Under the pieces are notes generated by a model. That model did not search any database and was not told the origin of the DNA. It worked only from the letters and a program-made list of their open reading frames with translations. From assembly GCA_030512295.1 (NCBI GenBank), contig JAULSR010000002.1, positions 4,092,001-4,156,000 on the forward strand: DNA of 64,000 nucleotides. The letters run 5' to 3'. Below, piece after piece: positions 13,792-23,419 of the stretch; the stretch's first letter is position 1; every line of letters begins with the position of its first letter. A program made the translations under genes and the position numbers. This DNA comes from Bombardia bombarda (Eukaryota > Ascomycota > Sordariomycetes > Sordariales > Lasiosphaeriaceae).

Positions 13792-14960
13792 TCACTTCCT
13801 CTCGCTCTCATTCAGCCACTGGTACACCACGCGCGCATCCTTTCCAGCATACCTCTCATCCGATATCGCCTCCTTAAAGGCCTCCAAGGTCGGACCATCC
13901 AGCACAGTGCGTGCTCCCACCATCTCAGCCAGCCTCCTCCCCATGCCCAGCACCTTTGCGCACAGCTCGATCCGAAAACCTCCCTCGTAACCCCTGCTGC
14001 TCGGCACGTTTGCCTGCACCCCCGGCACAGGGTTGCTCTTGCTCGTAACCCAGCACTGTCCACCGCTCGCATTGATCACATCAGTGAGCAGCTTTGGATC
14101 CAACCCCGCCTTGACGCCAATGTTCAAGGCCTCTGATGCAGCCAGCGAGGTGATGGCGCTGAGGTAGTTGTTGATCACCTTGAAGGCGGTGCCGGCCCCG
14201 ACACCGCCGCACAAGAAGATTCCGTCCTTGTTGCCCATGTGTTGGAGATAGGACTTGACCTGGGGGAAGATGTGGTCCGAGACGGATGGCGTGCAGCCGA
14301 CCATGAATGTGAGGGTGGCATCCTGGGCGCCCATTGGCCCACCTGATACCGGGGCGTCGACAAAGGTGAGGGTGGAAGACAGGGTGGAGGTGCTGAGTGA
14401 GTAGGTGGCCTTGGCGACGGAAAGAATGGTCGACGTTTCGATGGTGCCGCATTCCATGATCAACCTAGGTTCTGGAGATGATGGGGAAGAGGCTTCAGCG
14501 GCGGCGGCCGCGCCTGCTAGGATTCCCGTAGTAGGATCCAGGTACACCGTTTCGACGGCGGCGGAGCCGGGGAGCATGGTGATTACCGTGTTCTGTCGAC
14601 GAGTTTAGTGTCTCTACTGCGCGCTGTAAAGATAGTGGGAGACAAAGGACAAAGAGGAAGAGGTAAACAAACGGCTGCCTTTGCGGCCTCAAAACCATTG
14701 CTAATGATCTCGACTGGCCCTTTGCCTTCTGTTTCCGACTTGAACCGTTCCAATGCCTCAGTGTTGACGTCGCAAATGAGAAGGGTCTTTGAAGAATCAA
14801 GGCCACTCCGCAGGTTCTTTGCCATCGGATATCCCATGACACCCAGGCCTGTGGACATACAGAGCCATCAGCTTTCTAGTCTGTTCCAATAACACGCACT
14901 CTGTATTGTCATGGTGGAGAACATACCGATAAAGGCAACGGTGTCAGCTGCTGAAGCCAT
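13792..14960 (-). CDS. Beta-hydroxyacid dehydrogenase (3-hydroxyisobutyrate dehydrogenase-like), copy 1
   Basis: Minus strand, three exons: 14960-14927, 14848-14673 and 14592-13792; introns of 78 and 80 bp; 336 aa. The N-terminal Rossmann motif is FIGLGVMGYPMAKNL, split by intron 1. The substrate-binding signature is DAPVSGG, and the catalytic Lys with its Asn pair is in FKVINNYL. These are the hallmarks of NAD(P)-dependent 3-hydroxyisobutyrate / tartronate-semialdehyde type reductases. It is transcribed away from the CMD gene at 15553 across a shared 592 bp region, and it ends close to the convergent hydrolase gene (76 bp gap). A second family member lies at 24862-25896, so the cluster carries two. 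No targeting peptide is evident. The true substrate is unknown. Confidence 0.9.
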
Positions 14961-15552
14961 GGCTGCGATTTATCCTTGTTTGTTTGTTTAGCCTCGATTG
15001 TTGCAGTGATGATCACAAAGTTAGATGCTAAATATCAACACAGGGGCCAAAACTGGAATCTCATTTACATGACCTTTATTCCCAACCTTGACGCAGTATC
15101 ATGACTTGTCATCGTTCCTACTTACAAGTGTTTACTACCCCGCAATAGGTTCACAGCTGCCATTGCCGCGACTTGGGGAAGGAGGAGAGCTGTGGTGTGA
15201 CGTGGGGTCAATCTACAAAGTCACCCGCCATTAGGAATTGGACACATACCATGGCGGAAAATTGGACGATCGCGCCCCTTTCTCCAAACGTCGAAAGCGG
15301 TCGACAAAGAAAGACTACACCCCTCCACATGAGGGGAAACGTTGGGGGCCATGAACGTCTCCAAAGGATTGGTATTAGTTAGTGTCTGGCTTTGGAGACT
15401 GGAGAAAATGCTTCAGCATGGGAGCCCACCGAGCTTATAACACCCGAGCATCTAATTTATTAGATCAGTTGATGCACTCCTTGTTAAGTCATCACAGTTA
15501 CAAAGTCAATAACTAAACACCAAACCTCATCATCGGCCCCCCTACCACCAAC
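14961..15552. promoter_or_regulatory. Divergent promoter between dehydrogenase copy 1 and the CMD gene, rich in GNGGGG sites
   Basis: 592 bp without a gene. Matches to GNGGGG or its complement are at 15138-15143, 15202-15207, 15320-15325, 15331-15336 and 15537-15542. That is the target predicted from the finger residues of the C2H2 factor encoded next door at 16247. By hand this is several-fold above chance for the stretch. A role as operator is inference. Confidence 0.45.
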
Positions 15553-15999
15553 ATGAGCACCGATCCCAAGTTCGACGACCTGCACAAGCAGCTATTCGAT
15601 GAAGGCCTCAAGATGCGACGGGCCGTCGTCGGCGACGTCTTTGTCGATCGTTCCCTTGCCGGCGGCTCGACAGCCTTCTCGCGCCCAGGGCAGGAGCTCG
15701 TGACAGAATGGTGCTGGGGCTATGTTTGGACACGTCCAGGCCTCGAGAAGAAACAGCGGAGCTTGCTCAACCTCGGCATGCTGATGGCGCTGAACCGCGG
15801 GCCCGAACTGGCCGCACACGTCCGCGGGGCGAGGAACAACGGGCTCACCGAGGAGGAGATCAGAGAGGCTATACTGCACTGCACCATCTACTGCGGTGTG
15901 CCCGCCGGTGTCGAGGCGATGAAGACGGCCGAGAAGGTTTTGGACGAGATGGCCGAGAAGGGGGAGCTTGCCAGGGAGTTGGGGAACAAGGTCGTATAG
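15553..15999 (+). CDS. Gamma-carboxymuconolactone decarboxylase family protein (PcaC-like)
   Basis: Single exon, 148 aa, the usual length for stand-alone PcaC. Conserved blocks are EWCWGYVWTRPGL, SLLNLGMLMALNR, HVRGARNNG and YCGVPAGVEA, matching the all-helical CMD/AhpD-like fold with the lactone-binding His and Gly/Asn segment. In bacteria this enzyme turns 4-carboxymuconolactone into 3-oxoadipate enol-lactone, the substrate of PcaD, whose relative is encoded at 12760. Fungi normally use a different single hydrolase for that step, so the pair is notable. It is transcribed divergently from dehydrogenase copy 1. Cytosolic; the actual substrate may differ from the protocatechuate intermediate. 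Confidence 0.9.
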   Translation: MSTDPKFDDLHKQLFDEGLKMRRAVVGDVFVDRSLAGGSTAFSRPGQELVTEWCWGYVWTRPGLEKKQRSLLNLGMLMALNRGPELAAHVRGARNNGLTEEEIREAILHCTIYCGVPAGVEAMKTAEKVLDEMAEKGELARELGNKVV

Positions 16000-16246
16000 A
16001 GGCGGGATGAATAAGGGGGTTACCGTTGTAGTCTAGAGCGAGGGTGGGAACGCAGGGAGGGGTAACACAGAGCTAACTAAAGAGCTGCAAATACTATGCC
16101 AAGCAACGCTGCTCGGAACGTGATCGGAATCTGGGAATACCATGGAAGAGGGGTATTCGAACCAGTAGCTCTCTACACAACGTGGGGATGGCTTCGAGTG
16201 CTTGTTCATCCGCCTCTTCTAGGACTACAACGTCTTGTTTCAGAAT

Positions 16247-19157
16247 ATGCCCGCCAGTGAGATTGCAGACCATATTGTCGTGAAGCCAAAACGCTTCCAA
16301 TGCTTTCGCTGTCAGCGCGTGTTTGCCCGGCTTGAACACCTCCAGCGGCATGAAAGAACTCGTAAGTGGCTGACTGACTGGCTTTGCTCTTTTGCGTGCG
16401 GTGATAACGTCGTGTTTTCTCACATCAAATCGCCCAAGACACCCAAGAGCGACCCTTTCAATGCGTTCAATGCGACTCTCGTTTTACAAGAAGGTATGTC
16501 AACAAAAGGGACATGGGTGTGGCCTGCTTTGCGAATTGGAACATGTTGCTGATTCCTTGCGTAGCGACCTACTGATTCGACACGAACGTCTCTCACATAA
16601 CAAGGATGGGGGCAAACCTGTGGCTCATACGACGGCTGCCAGCCCACTTGACGAGGACCGTCGGCCCACACACCCCCAGAAGAAGACCAAGCGACCGAGG
16701 ACATACACCACCGGCAGCAATGACTTACGACGTCCCGAACCACCACTAAATGCAGTGCATCGTCGTTTATCAGCCCCATCAGCACAAATCAGTCCAACCA
16801 TATCAGCAAATAGCAACTTCGGAGGCCTGCCCCTGCTTGCCTTCACTGACCAAGATGTGATTCTTCCACTGGCAACTCTTGATGCCACCACATCACCTCT
16901 CACAAGTGTGGAATTGTCTACAGAGCACGTCGAAGTTACAGAGCACGTCGAAGTTTACGATACGGGGACGCCCTTCTCAGCCATGCTCGATGGCGTGCCC
17001 AGCGATGGTTTCGGGCAGGCGTCTGCAACCACCGGTGCTGACCCAACTGGCGTCGTGTCGCTGTCCTTGAACCCATCAGATACTAGTGTCTCTCCTTCAT
17101 ACTTCAACGACATCGAAGATTCTTTTCATCAATTTTCTGCACTTCTCCAATGCGAACCCCAACCTTCGTATCACTTTACATCTCTGCTCACGACGGAGCA
17201 GCCAATGACATTCTTCTCGTTGGACTCATTCATCGAAAGAGTAGATGCGATCCGGGATATTACGGATACACCAATCTGTGGAAGTCATATTGAAGAACAA
17301 GTCTCGGCGGAGGAACCGCCGACGACGACGATTTCTAGATTTGGCTCCAGACTGCCATCTCCTTGTTCCCAAGTGAATCATAATCTTGGCCCTGGAGCAT
17401 CTACCCAGCCTATCAACAATAGTCGGCGTGGCAAAGAAGACCAAGCGGAGCAGCAGCAAAACGTACCTATGAAATTTGAAGGCTTGTCACACATATCATC
17501 AAAAGACAGAGAGCTCTTGCTAGACAGAATATTGGAATTCACCACCACAATCTCCCCCACCTTCAAACTGCCTAGCCGTCTCTCTCTTGCACGCTATATC
17601 CGAGCATACATCAACGGCTTTCATGAGCATCTCCCCTTTCTTCACATAGCGTCCATGTCTGTACAGAACAGCTGCGTCGAGCTGCTGCTCGCCATGGCCG
17701 CCGTGGGTGCCCAGTATTGCTTTGAGGGAGAAAAGGGAGTGGAGCTCTTCCACGCTGCTAGGGCCATTACGACAGAACGTGTCAGACAGCGAGATGCACG
17801 AGTCGCCTCAAAGTTCAATCGAGGGGGTCATCAACGGCTGGGAGAAGTGGAGATAGAGAGTAGTGATTCACATTCCAACGGGGAAGACCTTATGCAGTCG
17901 GCCCAGGCTCTCCTCATACTCATGGCTATGGCGACTTGGGCAAAGCACACGGAGATTCTGCGTGAAGCACTCGCAATACAGAGTATCCTCGCCAGTATTG
18001 TCCGGGATAGCGGACTGAGCGAGTATGTTCAATCTCCAGTATCGACCGAAGACTGCACAGAAACCGGTTGGGTACACTTTATGAGGGACGAATCGGTCAA
18101 GAGAACAAAGTTCGTTGTCTTCTGCTTCTTCAACTTGCACTGCATCGTATACGACATTCCGCCACTGATTCTAAACTCAGAGATCAATATGCAGTTGCCC
18201 TGCAGCGCTACAGAGTTCAAGGCAGATACGCCAGCAAAATGGCACGAAGCAAAAATGTTGGGAGGCAAGCCAGTTGGCTTTCAAGACGCACTAAGGGGCT
18301 TGTTTACTCTTAGTAGTCACGGCAACCACAGCCACGATGCAGGCAGCATGGCAGACGGGTGGCATTCTTCCCTCGGTAACTATATCCTCATCCACGCCAT
18401 CATCCAGCAAATCTTCATGGTCCGCCAAACTGCCCGCTGTCGGTTCAACGTGGTACAACACGACCACACAGAGTTGACAGCCGAGGATGTGTCGCCACTG
18501 GAGACAGCGCTGTGCAACTGGCAACTGGGCTGGGAACGCAGCCCGGAGTCCTCGCTCGATCCCACTGATCCTAACGGTCCCGTCGCATTCAACTCGACCG
18601 CCTTGCTTCGTCTCGCCTACATCAGACTGACGGTAGATACGGGACCAGGAAGGGCGTTGGGCACCCGCGATCCGTCACAAATTGCCAAGGCGTTGAGAGA
18701 TATGCCCGGAATCAAGCGGACGCCGAGGATTGTTCGTGCCCTTCTTCATGCAGCTCACGCATTGAGTATCCCAGTCAAGATAGGGGTGCGTCTAGTGGCG
18801 AGGACCCAAACCTTTATCTGGTCGATTCAGCACTCGCTGTGTTCGTTGGAGTGTGCACTTTTGCTGAGCAAGTGGCTGGAGGCGGTGTCTATATCAGAGC
18901 AGAGCTCGACCGAGTCAACTCTTACGGGTGATGAACGGAGAATTCTCTGTATTGTGAAGACCATGCTGGACGAGACAGAGTTTGCAATCCCTGAAGATCT
19001 AGAAATGGGTTTGGCGGACGGGGAGATGGCTAAATTGCTTAGTCCAGGGGTGTTGCGGGTGTGGGCAACGATATTCAAAGGGGCACAGACATGGGCCATG
19101 GTGGATGTTATTGGGAGTTCGCTTGACATATACGCCGGAATAGTAGAAGCATCATAA
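16247..19157 (+). CDS. Transcription factor with two C2H2 zinc fingers and a Fungal_trans domain
   Basis: Three exons, 16247-16361, 16448-16493 and 16565-19157; 917 aa. Both fingers only form after splicing. Finger 1 (about residues 18-40) is C-x2-C-x12-H-x3-H with helix RLEHLQR; finger 2 (about 46-69) is C-x2-C-x12-H-x4-H with helix RSDLLIR. Finger contact residues resemble CreA/Mig1 and predict a GNGGGG-like site. A low-complexity linker is followed by a Fungal_trans-type region from about residue 370, starting near FTTTISPTFKLPSRL and containing ARYIRAYINGFHEHLPFLH. Its place inside the catabolic cluster suggests a pathway-specific regulator. The ATG at 16247 is the first in frame ahead of finger 1. 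Confidence 0.88.
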
Positions 19158-19170
19158 CAGATTGAATATA

Positions 19171-19179
19171 CTACTACTG

Positions 19180-19214
<35 letters not shown>

Positions 19215-19215
19215 G

Positions 19216-19294
<79 letters not shown>
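19171..19294 (+). repeat. CTA trinucleotide microsatellite between convergent genes
   Basis: About 41 copies of CTA, with two CTG interruptions near 19178 and 19213. It fills almost the whole gap between the stop codons of the regulator (19157) and the alcohol dehydrogenase (19298). On the other strand the unit reads TAG, so read-through in that frame meets a stop at once. Confidence 0.95.
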
Positions 19295-19296
<2 letters not shown>

Positions 19297-19297
19297 A

Positions 19298-20446
19298 TCA
19301 ATCTTCCAGCTCCATGTCCACCACCAACTTGCCCCCCTCGCCCTTGTGATACTCCTCCACCAAGTGATTCAACCTGGCCAGCGAGAAGGTCTTGATCCTC
19401 GCTCTAACCCCATGTTCAGCTGCAAACGCCAACATCTCCCCCAAAACCTTGTTGCTCCCCACCAGACTCCCAGCAACCGAGATGTCCCTAAACACAACAT
19501 CTCTCGCCGAGACGTGGAATCCCTTTTCCGGAAACGACACCACCACACACTTTCCATGGTTCCGCAACAAAGCGACGCCGTAGTCAAACGCCCTCTGGCT
19601 CTCGGGCAGAATAATGACGGCGTCGACGCCCATATCGCCCCTGTGGGTCTTTTGGTCCTCCTCTCCCAGCTGTGCCACCAAATCCGCGGCCTCTTCCACT
19701 CGCGCATCCACAATTCTCGTTTCAGTTGCCGTCTTTGCGATATCCCTCGCCAAGGCCAAGGGCTCATCCTTGACATCCACCCCGATGACTTTGTACCCCA
19801 TCTTGGCGGCAAACTGCAGCCCCAGATGGCCAAGCCCGCCGCCACACCCCATGATGGCAACCCGCCGCCGCTTTTCCAGGCCGCATCTCCTGAGCGCCGC
19901 ATACACGGTCACGCCAGCGCACATCAAGACAGCCGTGTCCACTGCTGTGAGGCCGTCGGGAATGGGCGTCACCTGGCGCGCATCAACGACAGCATACTCG
20001 CGGAATCCCCCCGGCCCGCTGATGCCGTTGTTGATGGAGACGGGGCAGTAGACGGAATATCCAGGAGGATCAGAGTCGGGATTTGCACTGTCGGGAGCAG
20101 TACTGCACTCGAAGCAGTGGCCACAGGGGTGGAATGAGCGGCCGGGGACGCCGACACGGGTGCCGGGAGGGAATTCTGGCGAGTTTGGTGACGATGAGAT
20201 GACAGTTCCGGCGAACTCATGGCAGCCGATGTGAGGAAACGAGAGAGGATAAGGGGGCATCTGACCCGCCGCGAGGACGGCGTCGGTGTGGCAGTAGGAG
20301 GCGGCTGAGACCTTTATGAGGAGGTCATGAGGCGAGGAAGACGGAGAGTCAAGTGATGGCAGGGGCGTGGTAATGAGGGTGTATGGGGTGTTGAAGGCGG
20401 TGATGACCTGGGCCTTCATGGACGAAGGCAGATCTGGTTGCGCCAT
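19298..20446 (-). CDS. Zinc-dependent alcohol dehydrogenase (MDR superfamily)
   Basis: Single exon, 382 aa. The GroES-like N-terminal half has the catalytic zinc Cys (SYCHTD) and His-Glu (GCHEFAG). A structural-zinc loop is present (CGHCFEC and a further Cys about 25 residues on), enlarged by a Ser/Pro-rich insert. The Rossmann motif is GCGGGLGHLGLQ, followed by an Asp at the end of beta-2 (VIGVDVK), consistent with NAD. It oxidises or reduces an alcohol/aldehyde pair. It is divergent from the lactonase gene at 20772 across 325 bp, suggesting co-regulation. It ends 3 bp from the CTA microsatellite. No signal peptide. Substrate unknown. Confidence 0.92.
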   Translation of the reverse strand: MAQPDLPSSMKAQVITAFNTPYTLITTPLPSLDSPSSSPHDLLIKVSAASYCHTDAVLAAGQMPPYPLSFPHIGCHEFAGTVISSSPNSPEFPPGTRVGVPGRSFHPCGHCFECSTAPDSANPDSDPPGYSVYCPVSINNGISGPGGFREYAVVDARQVTPIPDGLTAVDTAVLMCAGVTVYAALRRCGLEKRRRVAIMGCGGGLGHLGLQFAAKMGYKVIGVDVKDEPLALARDIAKTATETRIVDARVEEAADLVAQLGEEDQKTHRGDMGVDAVIILPESQRAFDYGVALLRNHGKCVVVSFPEKGFHVSARDVVFRDISVAGSLVGSNKVLGEMLAFAAEHGVRARIKTFSLARLNHLVEEYHKGEGGKLVVDMELED

Positions 20447-20771
20447 TGCTGTTGGTGCTTGTTCAGATATTTTTCTCCTATTATCTTTGAAGTTGACGAG
20501 CGGTAGTTGTCCAGAGATGAAACCCGATGGCCTGTTTCTTCTTGGTGGATGATGTGTTATAAAATGGTCAGTCCAAGTCCTATCCTAGGTGATAAACGCA
20601 ACTCCAACTCCAACCCCCGGGCGATACAATAGTCGTGCTTGGGGCAGTCTTCCCCGCATCTGATGCATCCCAACTCTTTCCAAACCCCTCATTCCTGTGA
20701 ATTCAGCATTCTTACTGACTGAACAATCTCAGACTCACCTGTAAAACCCAGGCCTCGAAACCCCCAAAGCC
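20447..20771. promoter_or_regulatory. Divergent promoter of alcohol dehydrogenase and lactonase copy 1
   Basis: 325 bp with no gene. CCCCNC matches (complement of GNGGGG) are at 20652-20657 and 20685-20690. A short shared region between two divergent enzyme genes is compatible with common control. Confidence 0.4.
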
Positions 20772-21839
20772 ATGGCTACAAGCAACAAGCCACCTGTTTA
20801 CGTGGTCGTCTCAGCGCTCGACGCCGGCCACCTTACTCTCCCCGAAAGCCACTTTGTGACGGATGCCGAGCCAGGGAAGCGCGCCACCGTGCCATCTCTC
20901 TCCTTCCTTATCCAGCATGCATCGCCCAGCAGAACAAAAACAACAAAACTTGTGTTCGACCTCGGGGTCAAGCGCAACTTGAACGGCTACACACCAGCTC
21001 AGCGCGCTCACATCGCCCAGCGACAACCAGTTATCGTGGTACCCGACTGTGCAGACAGCCTGAGAAACGGCAACACTGACAACTCCGACACAAAAGAGCC
21101 ACCACCACTCCTCGACCCCGCGACCGACATTGACCTCGTCATCCTCAGCCATGTGCATTGGGACCATGTCGGCACCTCGTCCGACTTTTCCAGCGCAACA
21201 GTCGTCGTTGGTGCCGGCACACTCGACGTGCTGAAGAACGGCGCCGGTCCGTTATACCCGGCCGAGCTCTTCAACGACGACGAGCTGCCGACATCGCGCA
21301 CCGTCGAGTTGCCGCCTGTCCCCGACAGCGCCCACAGAGACTATGGAACGCGCCCGCCCACATATACGCCCGCGCCAGAAGATACACTCGCCAAGTTGAA
21401 CCTGCTCGGTGATATCAAGACAGGCAGTTGGACATGGCAGCCCCTGGCCGGGTTTGACCACGTGCTGGATCTCTTTGGCGATGGAAGCGTCTATGTCATT
21501 GACAGCCCGGGCCATCTCTATGGACACGTCAATCTGCTTGCACGCATATCCGAGAGCAAGTACGTCTATCTGGGGGGAGACTGCTGCCATGATCCGCGCA
21601 TCCTGAGCGGCGAGAAGGGCATCGCCATGTATGCCGATGGGAGAGGCGGCATGAGAAGTGTCCATGTCGATACCGATGTGGCAGAAAGGACGGTGGATAA
21701 GGTGAGGGAGTTCGCGGCCAGTGTAGGCCCAGATCATCTCCGGAAAGGGGGAGACGAGGTAGTTGTGGAAGTTGTCGTGGCTCATGATGGCGTATGGAGG
21801 GAAAAGAACAGGGACAGGTTCTGGCCGGGGAGACTGTGA
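20772..21839 (+). CDS. Metallo-beta-lactamase-fold hydrolase (lactonase/lactamase), copy 1
   Basis: Single exon, 355 aa. The binuclear-zinc motif is SHVHWDHVG (HxHxDH). A later His is in DSPGHLYGHVN, the bridging Asp in GGDCCHD and the last His in VAHDGVW. The layout is that of AHL-lactonase-like fungal proteins. Known relatives include the Fusarium MBL1 enzyme, which opens the benzoxazolinone lactam. It most likely hydrolyses a cyclic ester or amide in the cytosol. A paralogue with the same motif order lies at 23420-24505, though its sequence has clearly diverged (shorter middle, different C-terminus). Divergently paired with the alcohol dehydrogenase. Family confident, substrate not. Confidence 0.9.
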   Translation: MATSNKPPVYVVVSALDAGHLTLPESHFVTDAEPGKRATVPSLSFLIQHASPSRTKTTKLVFDLGVKRNLNGYTPAQRAHIAQRQPVIVVPDCADSLRNGNTDNSDTKEPPPLLDPATDIDLVILSHVHWDHVGTSSDFSSATVVVGAGTLDVLKNGAGPLYPAELFNDDELPTSRTVELPPVPDSAHRDYGTRPPTYTPAPEDTLAKLNLLGDIKTGSWTWQPLAGFDHVLDLFGDGSVYVIDSPGHLYGHVNLLARISESKYVYLGGDCCHDPRILSGEKGIAMYADGRGGMRSVHVDTDVAERTVDKVREFAASVGPDHLRKGGDEVVVEVVVAHDGVWREKNRDRFWPGRL

Positions 21840-21990
21840 TGGCTATGGTTGCGTCACAACGGTTTTCACATCAAGCTTAGTGAATCACCATGACCATGGA
21901 GACGTTTTTGTTTTGTTTTGTTTTTGTATTTTGGCATCAACATGCTCCTCTCGCGGGCCCAGCGAGCGCCCTGCAAGATAGAGACTGAAT

Positions 21991-22852
21991 CTACTTGGAA
22001 GGTTCGGTCGTCAGCTCATCAATGATGGGCAACGCTACATGCACCGTGTGCAAGCTCAACAACGTGGCGATTTCTAGAACCTCTACTATCTCCTGCGGTG
22101 TGGCACCGTATCCCAGCGCGTTCTTCATGTGCAGCTTCAGCCCAGGGACATACAGATGCGTCGCAGCGCAGTCGAATGCGCAGTACACCAGTTCTTTCAT
22201 CTGGGCGCAAACCAACGAATTAGTCCATTGGTTTTTTGTTTCCACGGTGGAGTAAAAATACCTTTGGCTCCAGTGCCCCCCTGTTGTCCTCCCCATTGCC
22301 GCCCACGTCCTTGCTCCAGGGCACGCCGGAGAACTCCAGGTAGGCACCGAAGAACTCTGGATCCAGTCTCAGAAAGTCTTCCCAGAACGTGTGCCAATAT
22401 CCTCTCTTCTTGGTGAACTCGTCCTTCAACCGCTCCTGTGTCTCGTTGAATGGGGCGGTGATTTCCTCTTCATATCCACCCTCTTCCCTCAACACCTCCA
22501 CCAGTAGTGGTACCCCAATGTTGCACGCATGTATACCAAGTGTGCTGGACAGCTCGATAATCTCCAGGATCTCGTCTCGCGATGCGCCCTCGTCCCGAGC
22601 AGCCGCCACGTGCGCATGTATCCCAGGCGTGTAGAGATGGGTGGCGGCGCTGTCAACAGCAAGCGAAATGAGTGCCTGGTTTTTTCGTGAGAGGTGCGAT
22701 TTTTGTCGTGGTACGGATGCTAGACCAAGGCTGGCCGAGAAGAAGGTCGGGTTAAGCTTGAGGAGAGACTCCCAGCCGCTATGGAAGGCCTTTGAACCCA
22801 ACTGGGCGGTGAATTGCTCGCGTAACTGTGACTTTTGCTCGTCTGAGGACAT
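21991..22852 (-). CDS. Protein with two carboxymuconolactone-decarboxylase/AhpD-like domains
   Basis: Minus strand, exons 22852-22262 and 22200-21991, 61 bp intron; 266 aa from the ATG at 22852. Two related segments are visible: LAVDSAATHLYTPGIHAH (about residues 65-82, first domain) and CAFDCAATHLYVPGLKLH (second domain, wholly in exon 2). Each is followed by a helix with EI(L/V)E(I/V)(I/L)E and a His-rich turn. The repeat suggests an internal duplication of a CMD unit, joined by a charged linker (TQERLKDEFTKKRGYW). No CxxC pair is seen, so AhpD-type peroxidase activity is unlikely. It sits between the two lactonase genes, which supports a role on the ring-opened product. An in-frame TTG at 22897 was not used as start. 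Confidence 0.85.
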
Positions 22853-23419
22853 CGTGGATTTGTGCCTTGGGTGTTTGCAGGTGATTCCGTTGTCCAAACA
22901 AGCTCTGGTCTACACAATATCCCCTTATTGGTTGTCTATTCAACCAACCCACTACAACCATTATCTTTAGTAGGTACTCCATTATCTTTAGTAGGTACTT
23001 ACCCAATAAGGTACAAAGGCATTTACCTCGTCCGTCCGTCCGAACGTGGTGAGGGGAAGCAAGCTGCACAGATGTGGTCGCGTGGTCTGCCATGGTTCCG
23101 TCAATGTCTCCGATATTTGGAGAAGGATGGGGAAATCCATCTGCCGAATACAACCAGTATCCTAGCACTACCCCGGCTAATCTCCTCCCGTTACCCCAAT
23201 TTGGAGAAAGAGAGGGGGAAGCTCTTGTCGGACACAGATGTACAGGCGGTTTGTTCGGACACAACAGAGACAGTGTGTGTGTGTGTGTGTGTGTGGTAAA
23301 TGAGAGTGTCGGAAAACACTGCCTTAGGTAATCCAGGATCTAAGGCTCAATGCAAATCACTACACGAAACACCAAAAGAAGATTCTATGAAAAATAGACA
23401 GATAGCTCGGTCTATGTCT
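22853..23419. promoter_or_regulatory. Intergenic: CMD-2 promoter and 3' end of lactonase copy 2
   Basis: 567 bp. It holds a 21 bp direct duplication (22958-23000, unit beginning CCATTATCTTTAG), a GT dinucleotide run near 23273-23295 and two GNGGGG matches (23051-23056 and 23212-23217). No convincing gene on either strand. Confidence 0.5.

Noticed and set aside
19346..20137. Plus-strand frame of 263 codons
   Set aside because: Antisense shadow of the alcohol dehydrogenase gene.
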